Source: Paracoccaceae bacterium (GTDB lineage Bacteria > Pseudomonadota > Alphaproteobacteria > Rhodobacterales > Rhodobacteraceae). From it: a stretch of DNA of 6,068 nucleotides. The DNA is taken from assembly GCA_007131465.1 (NCBI GenBank), contig SLQN01000199.1:1-6068 (forward strand), in the 5' to 3' direction. A model generated the notes under the pieces. The model did not search any database. It had not been told where the DNA came from and saw nothing but the letters and a program-made list of their open reading frames with translations. Positions within the stretch are counted from its first letter, which is position 1. Every line of letters starts with the position of its first letter. The position numbers and the translations under genes were made by a program. This document shows, in pieces, positions 1 through 5,938 of the stretch.

Positions 1-1516
1 ACCGGTCGGTGACATGCAGGTCATCCATCTTCTGGGCGACAGCCTTCATCTTGCTGACCCCCTCGGCCAGCGTCTTGTCGGTGCGGAAGACAGCCGCATC
101 GGATTGCATGGTCTTTTGCATCTCCAGTCGCAATTCGGCGGTCGGCACGGCCCCGTCCATATGGCGGAATCGGTCGAAACGGTCCACAGCCCGATCCACG
201 CTGGCGCGGTTCAGGGTCGGGTTGGGCGCTTTCGGGTCCACCACCTCGCCCGCGCGAATGGCCGCCGCGCGACCGAACACGACAAGGTCGATCAGCGAGT
301 TCGACCCAAGCCGGTTCGCCCCATGCACCGAGGCACAGGCCGCCTCGCCCACGGCCATCAGGCCGGGCGCGACACGGGCCGGGTTCTCGGCATCGGCATT
401 CAGAACCTCGCCCCAGTAATTCGTGGGAATCCCGCCCATGTTGTAATGCACGGTCGGCAGCACCGGGATCGGTTCCTTGTTCACATCGACACCCGCAAAG
501 ACCCGCGCCGATTCCGAGATGCCGGGCAGGCGCAGATGCAGCGTTTCGGGCGGCAGATGGTTCAGGTGCAGATGGATATGGTCCTTGTTCGGCCCCACCC
601 CGCGCCCTTCGCGGATTTCCATCGTCATGCAGCGCGACACCACATCGCGGCTGGCCAGATCCTTGTAGGTCGGCGCATAGCGTTCCATGAACCGCTCGCC
701 CTCGGAGTTGGTCAGATAGCCGCCTTCGCCGCGCGCGCCCTCGGTGATCAGGCAGCCCGCGCCATAAATACCGGTCGGGTGGAACTGCACGAATTCCATG
801 TCCTGCAGCGGCAGGCCCGCACGCGCCACCATCCCGTTGCCATCGCCCGTGCAGGTATGCGCCGATGTGGCGCTGAAATAGGCGCGGCCATAGCCGCCCG
901 TGGCCAGCACCACCATCTTGGCGCTGAAGAGATGCAGCGTGCCATCATCAAGTTTCCACGCCAGCACACCCTGACACACGCCATCTTCGGACATGATCAG
1001 GTCCGTGGCGAAGTATTCGATGTAGAATTCCGCCTTCTGTTTGACCGACTGGCCATAAAGCGTGTGCAGCATCGCGTGCCCGGTGCGGTCCGCAGCGGCG
1101 CAGGTGCGCTGCACGGGTGGGCCTTCGCCGTATTCGGTCGTGTGGCCGCCAAAGGGGCGCTGGTAGATCTTGCCCTCTTCCGTGCGCGAGAAAGGCACGC
1201 CGTAATGTTCCAGCTCGTACACCGCCTTGGGTGCTTCGCGGGCCAGATATTCCATTGCATCGGTATCGCCCAGCCAGTCCGACCCCTTGACGGTGTCATA
1301 CATATGCCACTGCCAGCTGTCGGGGCCCATGTTGCCAAGGCTTGCCGCGATCCCGCCCTGCGCCGCAACAGTGTGCGAGCGTGTGGGGAAAACCTTCGTC
1401 ACGCAGGCCGTGCGCAGCCCCTGTTCGGCCATGCCCAGCGTGGCGCGCAACCCCGCGCCGCCTGCGCCCACCACGACCACATCATAGCTGTGTTCTTCGA
1501 TCTTGTATGCAGACAT
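1..1516 (-). CDS. sdhA: Succinate dehydrogenase flavoprotein subunit SdhA (partial, C-terminus beyond the left edge)
   Basis: This is the catalytic subunit of respiratory complex II, which oxidises succinate to fumarate and passes electrons through covalently bound FAD to SdhB; it sits on the cytoplasmic face of the membrane. The visible 505 residues start [20 protein letters not shown]. They show the dinucleotide-binding glycines GAGGAG (17-22), the SHTVAAQGG segment whose His48 is the expected site of FAD attachment, HPTG (246-249), the active-site ARGEGG (261-266, Arg262), HYNMGG (357-362, His357) and [11 protein letters not shown] (398-408). Family members are about 600 residues, so roughly 95 C-terminal residues lie off the window. 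The start at 1516 is preceded by GAGGAAA about 6 nt upstream, and the gene lies 9 nt after the sdhD stop, so it is the third gene of an sdhCDA(B) operon. No frameshift or missing catalytic residue is visible. The identification is secure. Confidence 0.97.
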   Translation of the reverse strand, partial: MSAYKIEEHSYDVVVVGAGGAGLRATLGMAEQGLRTACVTKVFPTRSHTVAAQGGIAASLGNMGPDSWQWHMYDTVKGSDWLGDTDAMEYLAREAPKAVYELEHYGVPFSRTEEGKIYQRPFGGHTTEYGEGPPVQRTCAAADRTGHAMLHTLYGQSVKQKAEFYIEYFATDLIMSEDGVCQGVLAWKLDDGTLHLFSAKMVVLATGGYGRAYFSATSAHTCTGDGNGMVARAGLPLQDMEFVQFHPTGIYGAGCLITEGARGEGGYLTNSEGERFMERYAPTYKDLASRDVVSRCMTMEIREGRGVGPNKDHIHLHLNHLPPETLHLRLPGISESARVFAGVDVNKEPIPVLPTVHYNMGGIPTNYWGEVLNADAENPARVAPGLMAVGEAACASVHGANRLGSNSLIDLVVFGRAAAIRAGEVVDPKAPNPTLNRASVDRAVDRFDRFRHMDGAVPTAELRLEMQKTMQSDAAVFRTDKTLAEGVSKMKAVAQKMDDLHVTDR

Positions 1517-1525
1517 GTTCTTTCC

Positions 1526-1906
1526 TCAGGCGCTGAACAGGACAGTGGCGACCGACAGGACACCGGCCACGGCAAGAGCCCAGCAGAGCAATGTATTGGC
1601 CAGCAGCGCCGCTGTCCGCGTGGCCTTACCGGGAACATAGTCCTCTATCACGACCTGCAACCCCTGTTGCAGATGCGAAAATGCCGCAAGCAGGAACAGG
1701 ATTGCCACCAGTGCATGCCAGAGGTTGGAATAAGTTGCCACAAAGACATCATGTCCGCCGCCCAGCGCGCGTCCGAAAGGCACGATGAAAAGAAGCGTCA
1801 GCGGTATCAGTGCTATCGAGGTGATGCGCTGGCTCCACCAGTGATGCAGGCCCTCGCCTGCGGCGCCGCGTCCATGTGCGCGGGCGTAATCCGTCTTGAA
1901 CCCCAT
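1526..1906 (-). CDS. sdhD: Succinate dehydrogenase membrane anchor subunit SdhD
   Basis: This is the second membrane anchor of complex II; with SdhC it holds heme b and forms the ubiquinone site. The 126-residue protein has three hydrophobic segments at about 30-46, 62-82 and 97-122. The key motif is His78 followed 11 and 12 residues later by Asp89-Tyr90 (SHLQQGLQVVIEDY). This reproduces the spacing of the heme-ligand His and quinone-site Asp-Tyr that I recall for E. coli SdhD (His71, Asp82, Tyr83). The start MGFKTDYARAHG at 1906 is preceded by AAGGGGG, which overlaps the end of sdhC. Another ATG lies 5 nt upstream in a different frame. The gene is 12 nt after the sdhC stop and 9 nt before sdhA, so all three are co-transcribed. 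The short sequence alone is poorly conserved, but the motif and position make the call firm. Confidence 0.95.
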   Translation of the reverse strand: MGFKTDYARAHGRGAAGEGLHHWWSQRITSIALIPLTLLFIVPFGRALGGGHDVFVATYSNLWHALVAILFLLAAFSHLQQGLQVVIEDYVPGKATRTAALLANTLLCWALAVAGVLSVATVLFSA

Positions 1907-1918
1907 GACATGGCCCCC

Positions 1919-2302
1919 TTAAACGATGATGATGGTCAGAAGCGTCAGCAGGGCCGTGCCTGCAAAGACCCCATAGCTGGTCTTTTCAACGGTTGCGATA
2001 TCCATCATCCGGCCCGTATCCCAGATCAGATGCCGGATCGAATTGAGCATGTGATACCACAGCGCCGCGAGCGATCCGATCAGGATCAGATGGCCCAGGA
2101 TCGAGGTCAGCAGACCGTCCACAAAACCGAAATAATCTGCGCTGAACGCGCCGGCCGCGAACCACCACACGATCAGCACGGCCGCCAGCGTCATGCCCAC
2201 CCCGGTAATGCGATTGAGGATCGACGTGATCCCCGCCAGCGGCATGCGATAGATTTGCAGATGTGGTGATAACGGGCGATTGCCCCGGTTGACGTCCGCC
2301 AT
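1919..2302 (-). CDS. sdhC: Succinate dehydrogenase cytochrome b556 subunit SdhC
   Basis: This is the first membrane anchor of complex II, a heme b and ubiquinone-binding subunit. The 127-residue protein begins MADVNRGNRPLSPHLQIYRM, with the usual RP-S-H-LQIY opening. Ser27 and Arg31 in SILNRITGVG match the quinone-site Ser27 and Arg31 recalled for E. coli SdhC. His84 in HMLNSIRHLIWD matches the heme b ligand, followed by the family's RH-L-D pattern. Hydrophobic segments lie at about 33-52, 64-88 and 110-127. I chose the start at 2302 because it has AAGGGAG about 7 nt upstream and gives the family's N-terminus. An in-frame ATG at 2365 would add 21 unrelated residues with four cysteines. It heads the sdhCDA operon, with about 258 bases of non-coding DNA before it. 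Confidence 0.95.
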   Translation of the reverse strand: MADVNRGNRPLSPHLQIYRMPLAGITSILNRITGVGMTLAAVLIVWWFAAGAFSADYFGFVDGLLTSILGHLILIGSLAALWYHMLNSIRHLIWDTGRMMDIATVEKTSYGVFAGTALLTLLTIIIV

Positions 2303-2362
2303 GCACGGCTCCCTTCGATCTTTGCAGCACTGCCAGATGCAGCGTGACTCACATTCCCATTT

Positions 2363-2390
2363 CACATACGCGTTTTAGCGCAAATGTCAC
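2363..2390 (-). promoter_or_regulatory. Candidate promoter for sdhCDA
   Basis: On the minus strand a GTGACA box (2390-2385, five of six to TTGACA) is followed after 16 nt by TATGTG (2368-2363, three of six to TATAAT). This would start transcription about 50 nt before the sdhC start codon. It is the best sigma70-like pair I can see in the leader, but the -10 match is weak. An AT-rich stretch further upstream, around 2420-2445, could serve instead. The spacer contains TTTGCGCTAAA, which resembles the TTTGCGC half-sites in front of mcl2. Confidence 0.3.
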
Positions 2391-2454
2391 GTCTTCTGCG
2401 CAGGCAAAGACCGGATTTCAGATAAGTTAGCGATAAAATTTTGGCCGCTTCCAG

Positions 2455-2491
2455 TTTTGTGATCACACGTCTGGAGCCAGTGATCACAAAA
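2455..2491. promoter_or_regulatory. Paired GTGATCAC palindromes forming a 12-bp inverted repeat, candidate operator upstream of sdhC
   Basis: The left arm TTTTGTGATCAC (2455-2466) is the exact reverse complement of the right arm GTGATCACAAAA (2480-2491), separated by 13 nt. Each arm also carries the self-complementary octamer GTGATCAC, at 2459-2466 and 2480-2487. The two octamer centres are 21 bp apart, about two helical turns, so two dimers could sit on the same face of the DNA. The site is about 155 bp upstream of sdhC and about 70 bp downstream of the preceding stop codon. A GT-AC palindrome fits a GntR-type dimer, but the regulator is not identifiable from this window. A hairpin role is less likely, because neither strand has a T-tract after the stem. 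Confidence 0.55.
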
Positions 2492-2520
2492 AGCCTGTCG
2501 ATGGCGTTTCCGCAGGCCCT
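2488..2520 (-). terminator. Candidate intrinsic terminator after the secreted-protein gene
   Basis: On the minus strand the arm GCCTG (2517-2513) pairs with CAGGC (2497-2493) around a 15-nt loop that could form a short inner GG/CC helix. The stem is followed directly by five Ts (2492-2488). Two G-U wobbles and an A-U pair could extend the base of the stem into the T-tract. It lies about 45 nt beyond the stop codon at 2561. The T-tract is also the outer edge of the right arm of the GTGATCAC repeat, so the two elements overlap. The stem is short, so this is a moderate call. Confidence 0.45.
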
Positions 2521-2545
2521 CGGATCACCCGGACGGGCTGATCCG
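2521..2545 (-). terminator. Stable hairpin just downstream of the secreted-protein gene
   Basis: CGGATCA (2521-2527) pairs perfectly with TGATCCG (2539-2545). Inside this, CCC (2528-2530) pairs with GGG (2535-2537) around a GGAC loop, with one bulged C at 2538. It begins 15 nt after the stop codon at 2561 when read on the minus strand. No T-tract follows immediately, so it may protect the 3' end of the mRNA or act together with the next hairpin (2493-2517) and its five Ts. Confidence 0.45.
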
Positions 2546-2560
2546 ATGTCGTGACAGGCG

Positions 2561-2995
2561 TCAACGAAGTTCTGACAGAACAGAGATGGAGGTGGAGTTA
2601 TAGTTGAAATAGACGAGTTGCGGGCGGTCCCGGATCGTCACCCCTGTCAGTAACAGTGTGATCGGCGCGCGCAGGTCATCGCGCAGATACATCACGATCT
2701 CTTGCCGGAACCCCGGTTGCTCCTCGCGCACCAGCACTGTCTGACACAACTCGAAGCCGTCAGGAAACCGTTGCTCCATGACCCCGAAATAGGCATCGTA
2801 ATTCTCGATCTCATGCGCCATCATCGGCCCTGAATTTTCCAGAAACTCCCGGAACTCTGCCTTCAGGAAATGTGCTTTCAACTGCTCGAACAAGGGCCAG
2901 TGATCTTGTGCCGCCCCACAACTCAGCGCCCCCTGCGCCCCGGCGGCACCTGCAAGAAACACTGTCAGCACGGCAGCACCCGATATGGGCTTCAT
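2561..2995 (-). CDS. Small predicted secreted (periplasmic) protein of unknown function
   Basis: I do not recognise this 144-residue protein as a member of a named family. It begins MKPISGAAVLTVFLAGAAGA, a short Sec-type signal peptide with an AGA cleavage box near residues 18-20, so it is probably exported. Two cysteines remain in the mature part, Cys26 and Cys84, and could form a disulfide. The sequence before Cys26 (ALSC) is a poor lipobox, so a lipoprotein is less likely. The mature domain is mixed and ends in beta-like stretches (APITLLLTGVTI, QLVYFNYNSTSISV). The start at 2995 is well supported by GGAGGAG 4-5 nt upstream. The gene is on the same strand as mch, 62 nt after the mch stop, and is followed by two hairpins. 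It may therefore be the tail of the mch transcript or a single-gene unit between the EMC and sdh genes. No role in either can be claimed. Confidence 0.8.
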   Translation of the reverse strand: MKPISGAAVLTVFLAGAAGAQGALSCGAAQDHWPLFEQLKAHFLKAEFREFLENSGPMMAHEIENYDAYFGVMEQRFPDGFELCQTVLVREEQPGFRQEIVMYLRDDLRAPITLLLTGVTIRDRPQLVYFNYNSTSISVLSELR

Positions 2996-3057
2996 GTCTC
3001 CTCCGGACGTCGCGTCTGCGCAACCCTAACATGAAATCCTGATCTGGCCCGGCAAAA

Positions 3058-4086
3058 TCACACGGGCATCAGGGCCCAGTAATCCAGATCCAGAAGCACG
3101 TCGGGATGATATTTGCCATCATCTCCCCTCAGGACGAAAGCGTCGCCCCGTGTCGCCACCAGCCGCAACCTCACGGCCCCCACACCCGGTGCGCATGTCT
3201 CCGCACGGTCCAGAACTTCCGACCAGGCGCGGATCGTGTCCCCGGCGAAACAGGGGTTCGCATGCGCGCCCGCATTGATGGCAGCGATCATCTGCGCATT
3301 GGCCAGCCCGTTGAAAGACAGCGCCAGCGCCATCGAGATCACATGCCCGCCATAGACCAGCCGCTTGCCATCGGCCCGCTGGGTGCCGTCGAAATGCACT
3401 TTCGACGTGTTCTGCCACAGCCGCGTCGCCAGCATATGCTCGGCTTCCTCCAGCGTGACGCCATCGACATGGTCGATCACTTCGCCCACGGGATAATCAG
3501 CCCAGCGATGCGGCTCGCCCGCCTGCGCGAAATCATAGGCCGAAAAATCAAGACCCTCGGGCACGACCAGATCCTCGGGCTGCACCACCGGGGCCAGATC
3601 CGGGACAACCGGGGCAGGGGCAGGGGCCGCTAGGTCGCGCTGCCGCACCATCACCCAGCGCACATAGTCCAGCACCGGCGCACCGTGCTGGTTGGTCCCG
3701 CGCGTGCGCACCCAGACGACGCCGCTTTTGCCATTGGAATTCTGTTTCAGCCCGATCACTTCTGACTGGCTGCGCAAGGTGTCGCCGGGATAGACAGGCC
3801 GCAGGAACCGCCCTTGCGCATAGCCCAGATTTGCGACCGCGTTCAGGCTGATATCCGGGACAGTCTTGCCGAAGACGACATGAAAGCCGATCAGGTCGTC
3901 CAGCGGGCTTTGCGGCAGGCCGCAGGTGCGCGCAAACGCATCGGACGAATAAAGCGCCCCGCGCGCCGGATACAGCGCATGATACAGCGCCCGCTCCCCC
4001 CCCGAGACTGTGCGCGGAACCGCATGGTCGATGACCTGCCCGATCCGGTAATCTTCGAAGAACCGACCTGCCGTGGTCTTGCGCAT
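3058..4086 (-). CDS. mch: Mesaconyl-CoA hydratase (beta-methylmalyl-CoA dehydratase), EMC pathway
   Basis: This cytoplasmic enzyme adds water to mesaconyl-CoA to give (2R,3S)-beta-methylmalyl-CoA in the ethylmalonyl-CoA pathway of acetyl-CoA assimilation. The 342 residues match the family length (about 343) and form a double hot-dog MaoC-like protein. The first half (about 1-150) carries LYSSDAFARTCGLPQSPLDD and RPVYPGDTLRS. An Ala/Pro/Val-rich linker follows (about 152-178, AAPAPAPVVPDLAPVVQP). The second half (about 192-342) carries NTSKVHFDGT (226-235) and YGGHVISMALALSFNG (245-260), with the His residues expected near the hydratase active site, and AGDTIRAWSEVL. AGGCAGG precedes the start at 4086. 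It is the last gene of a cluster with the malyl-CoA thioesterase-type gene, but an 84-nt gap with two strong hairpins separates it from its upstream neighbour, so its expression may differ. The main alternative, a generic MaoC dehydratase, is made unlikely by the length and context. Confidence 0.92.
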   Translation of the reverse strand: MRKTTAGRFFEDYRIGQVIDHAVPRTVSGGERALYHALYPARGALYSSDAFARTCGLPQSPLDDLIGFHVVFGKTVPDISLNAVANLGYAQGRFLRPVYPGDTLRSQSEVIGLKQNSNGKSGVVWVRTRGTNQHGAPVLDYVRWVMVRQRDLAAPAPAPVVPDLAPVVQPEDLVVPEGLDFSAYDFAQAGEPHRWADYPVGEVIDHVDGVTLEEAEHMLATRLWQNTSKVHFDGTQRADGKRLVYGGHVISMALALSFNGLANAQMIAAINAGAHANPCFAGDTIRAWSEVLDRAETCAPGVGAVRLRLVATRGDAFVLRGDDGKYHPDVLLDLDYWALMPV

Positions 4087-4124
4087 GCCCTGCCTCTCGA
4101 TCTGGTCACAATGCCTGTGGGGGA

Positions 4125-4165
4125 ACCCGGCCCGCTTGCGGGTCCGGGTGGGGGCTTCAGCCCCC
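4125..4165. repeat. Tandem GC-rich hairpins between the DUF1737 gene and mch (REP-like element or attenuator)
   Basis: The first hairpin has ACCCGG (4125-4130) pairing with CCGGGT (4144-4149), and inside it CCCGC (4131-4135) pairing with GCGGG (4138-4142), with a single unpaired T at 4143. The second, directly adjacent, has GGGGGC (4150-4155) pairing with GCCCCC (4160-4165) around TTCA. Together they fill half of the 84-nt gap and start 5 nt after the upstream stop codon on the minus strand. No T-tract follows on either strand. Similar GC-rich hairpin pairs are, from memory, frequent between genes in Rhodobacterales, so a dispersed REP-like element is my first reading. Partial termination or mRNA-end protection is the second. 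Confidence 0.6.
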
Positions 4166-4170
4166 TGAAC

Positions 4171-4374
4171 TCATAGACTTCCGAGCTTCAGCTCGGGCCG
4201 ATAGGTCACATCTGCCTCTTTCACCACCGCCTGCGCACAGCGCATCGTGCCGCTTGCGGCGTCAAAGGCATAGGCGGGGCTGCCATAAAGCTCCCACCCT
4301 TTCGACAGCGCCTCGCTCACCTTGTGGCAGAACGCGGCGCTATCCTCCTCGGTCAGCAACCGGTAGACCCTCAT
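4171..4374 (-). CDS. DUF1737 domain protein, function unknown
   Basis: This 67-residue protein starts MRVYRLLTEEDSAAFCHKVS and continues EALSKGWELYGSPAYAFDAA, then CAQAVVKEADVTY. I recognise it as the small DUF1737 family, in which the opening RLLTG-type strand, the GWELYGSP turn and the QAVVKE strand are characteristic. No enzymatic motif or membrane segment is present, and no biochemical function is known to me. The start at 4374 has GGGGGAG about 4 nt upstream, inside the end of the preceding gene. The two genes share one base (stop TGA and start ATG in TGATG), so they are translationally coupled. Its place between the EMC genes suggests a link with that pathway or simply co-inheritance. 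A longer reading of the same frame to 4896 lies inside the neighbouring membrane-protein gene and is not coding. Confidence 0.85.
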   Translation of the reverse strand: MRVYRLLTEEDSAAFCHKVSEALSKGWELYGSPAYAFDAASGTMRCAQAVVKEADVTYRPELKLGSL

Positions 4375-4931
4375 CACGCTCCCCCGAATGGCCAGGGGCC
4401 AAGCCAGCCATGAATCTGCCCCACCACCAGCATCGCAAACAGCGCCCCCACCAGGGCGACCCCTTCCTTCCACATCGCGGCCTCGGGTGGCGGGGTCCAG
4501 GCGCGGTCCGCGCGGTTGATCATGATGACAGACACGACCGCCCAGGCCAGCAGCCCGCCAAACAGGATCACGCCCTGCACCGTGCCCACGACCAGCAGAT
4601 GCGCGACGGCCCAGGCCTTGAAGCCCGAAAGCTGCGGATGGCGGATGCGGCGATGCAGCGCCGTCTTCAGCCCGGACACGGCGAACAGGTAGAACCCCAG
4701 AAAAACCAGCAGGTTGTTCAGATGCACCATCCAGAACGGCGTCGCCCACAGCCAGACCGGATCGGCCATCCGATAGCCAAGTGTCATCAGCACAATCGAC
4801 CCTACCAGCGCAAGCGTCAGCGGCAGGCGTCCGGCCTCGCCCATCGCTGCGCGGCGTTCGGGTGCTACGCGCTTGAACAGATGCGCGGCCCACCACAATG
4901 CGACTCCGAGGATCAGGATGAGGGTTCCCAT
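4374..4931 (-). CDS. NnrU-family integral membrane protein
   Basis: The 185-residue protein has about six hydrophobic segments (2-19, 37-54, 69-88, 103-120, 121-138, 156-175) and no signal peptide, so it is an inner-membrane protein. RIRHPQLSGFKAWAVAHLLV (96-115), followed by ILFGGLLAW (122-130), is the hallmark RHPxLxG-WAxAHLL-LFGG pattern of the NnrU family. Founding members are linked to nitrite/nitric oxide metabolism in denitrifiers, and relatives include Z-ISO-type isomerases; the molecular role of bacterial members is unsettled. There are no denitrification genes here, so I do not transfer that role. The start at 4931 has GGAG about 9 nt upstream, within the end of the preceding gene, and only 4 nt separate the two genes. 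It overlaps the DUF1737 gene by one base, which puts it firmly in the same transcription unit. Confidence 0.85.
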   Translation of the reverse strand: MGTLILILGVALWWAAHLFKRVAPERRAAMGEAGRLPLTLALVGSIVLMTLGYRMADPVWLWATPFWMVHLNNLLVFLGFYLFAVSGLKTALHRRIRHPQLSGFKAWAVAHLLVVGTVQGVILFGGLLAWAVVSVIMINRADRAWTPPPEAAMWKEGVALVGALFAMLVVGQIHGWLGPWPFGGA

Positions 4932-4935
4932 ATGG

Positions 4936-5802
4936 CTACTCCGTCAGTTCGGCAATGGCCTCGGCCCGTGCCAGGATTTGCTTTGCGGTCACGATATGCA
5001 GATTCTCGACGATCTTTCCATCCACCACGGCCACCCCTTCACCACGCGCTGTGGCTGCGTTGTAGGCTTCGATCTGGCGTTCGGCCAGCGCGATTTCATC
5101 CTCGGACGGGGCAAAGACTTCGTTCGCGATGGCCAGTTGCGCCGGATGGATCAGTGTCTTGCCGTCAAATCCCATGTCGCGGCCCTGTTCACATTCTGCC
5201 CGCAACCCGGCGTCGTCCCTGAACGCGTTATAGACCCCGTCCACAATCACGATCCCGGCTGCCTTCGCGGCGATCAGCGGCAATTGCAGTGCCGCCAGCA
5301 AGGGCAGGCGGTCGGGCCGGAACCGGCAGCCCATGTCCTTGGCCAGATCATTCGTGCCCATGATGAACCCCGCCATGCGCGGCGCGCGCGCAATCTCGGC
5401 GGCATGCAGCACGCCCGCCGTGGATTCCATCATCGCCCAGATGCGGGTGTCAGCAGTCTCTGCGCGCGTGTCGAGCGCGCGCGCAAGCGCGGTGACATCG
5501 GCCACCGTGTCAACCTTGGGCAGCAGGATCGCGTCGGGCCGTGCGCTGGCGATCACTTCCAGATCATCAGCCCCCCAGGCAGAGCCAAGCGCGTTGATCC
5601 GCACCAGTTTCGCGCGGGCACCATAATCGACCTCTTGCAGCGTCCTTGCCAGCAATTCGCGCGCGCGGGTCTTCTCCTGGGGCGCAACGGCATCTTCCAG
5701 ATCGAAGATGATCGCATCTGCCGCGAGCGTCCGGGCCTTTTCAAGCGCGCGCTCCTTGGAGCCGGGAATATACAGAACAGACCGAAACGGGCGCGTGTCC
5801 AT
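4936..5802 (-). CDS. mcl2: (3S)-malyl-CoA thioesterase-type CitE-superfamily protein
   Basis: The protein probably hydrolyses (3S)-malyl-CoA to malate and CoA, which together with malyl-CoA lyase gives an apparent malate synthase activity in EMC-pathway bacteria. The 288 residues form a CitE/HpcH TIM barrel: RSVLYIPGSKERALEKA (7-23), the FDLEDAVAP strand (33-41), Arg68 in VRIN, LLPKV (93-97), Glu126 in MMES and Asp152 in TNDLAKD as expected magnesium ligands, then IHPAQ (218-222) and NEVFAPSEDE. The opening and length resemble Mcl2 (about 285 residues) more than the roughly 318-residue Mcl1 lyase, and mch is three genes away. The start at 5802 has AAGGA 7 nt upstream. An in-frame ATG at 5910 would add 36 residues unlike the family, encoded by a leader with a strong inverted repeat. 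It leads the four-gene unit. Lyase or citramalyl-CoA activity cannot be excluded by eye. Confidence 0.85.
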   Translation of the reverse strand: MDTRPFRSVLYIPGSKERALEKARTLAADAIIFDLEDAVAPQEKTRARELLARTLQEVDYGARAKLVRINALGSAWGADDLEVIASARPDAILLPKVDTVADVTALARALDTRAETADTRIWAMMESTAGVLHAAEIARAPRMAGFIMGTNDLAKDMGCRFRPDRLPLLAALQLPLIAAKAAGIVIVDGVYNAFRDDAGLRAECEQGRDMGFDGKTLIHPAQLAIANEVFAPSEDEIALAERQIEAYNAATARGEGVAVVDGKIVENLHIVTAKQILARAEAIAELTE

Positions 5803-5863
5803 GGGGCAATCCTTGTAATTTTCCGTCGCTTCTGCATCATCATCGGTCACAAATGGCAAGGGG

Positions 5864-5908
5864 GTTTGCGCCGCAATGCAGCATTTTCTGCTCTGTTGCA
5901 GCGCAAAC
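5864..5908 (-). promoter_or_regulatory. Long inverted repeat with TTTGCGC/GCGCAAA arms upstream of mcl2
   Basis: GTTTGCGC (5864-5871) and GCGCAAAC (5901-5908) are perfect reverse complements. After one unpaired position (5872 against 5900), GCAA (5873-5876) pairs with TTGC (5896-5899). In minus-strand RNA that position is a U-G wobble, so the stem is a continuous 13 bp, with AGCA and UGCU able to pair in the loop. The element is 62-106 bp upstream of the mcl2 start and about 100 bp from the plus-strand gene. It could be an operator for either promoter or a structured leader of the mcl2 mRNA. TTTGC/GCAAA half-sites resemble those I recall for the RamB/PccR group of acyl-CoA-responsive regulators, but this is only a resemblance. 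Confidence 0.5.
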
Positions 5909-5938
5909 ATGGACAGCGCACGCCGGATTAACCCTGTT

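Noticed and set aside
14..2269. A 751-codon open frame on the plus strand, antisense to sdhA, sdhD and sdhC
   Set aside because: It runs through three genes that carry clear family motifs on the other strand and has a composition heavy in His, Arg and Gln with no recognisable domain. Long antisense frames are common in high-GC DNA with strong codon bias.
2303..2365. A longer sdhC starting at the in-frame ATG at 2365
   Set aside because: The 21 added residues are cysteine-rich and unlike SdhC N-termini, would cover the candidate promoter, and the ATG at 2302 has a good ribosome binding site.
5461..5491. Alternating GC run (GCGCGC-rich) with possible Z-DNA or hairpin potential
   Set aside because: It lies inside the mcl2 coding sequence and is explained by Arg/Ala-type codons in high-GC DNA.
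4936..5802. Naming the CitE-like protein Mcl1 (malyl-CoA/beta-methylmalyl-CoA lyase)
   Set aside because: The 288-residue length and the RPFRSVLYIPG opening fit Mcl2 better than the longer Mcl1, and the link to mch supports this. It remains the main alternative, decided by alignment to both paralogues.
5803..5910. A longer mcl2 starting at 5910
   Set aside because: The 36 extra residues do not resemble the family, and the region holds a strong inverted repeat. The start at 5802 has AAGGA at proper spacing and gives the expected length.
4873..5931. A 352-codon plus-strand frame antisense to the mcl2-type gene
   Set aside because: The minus-strand gene has the full CitE-superfamily motif set, while the plus frame has no family resemblance and no convincing ribosome binding site; it is a shadow.
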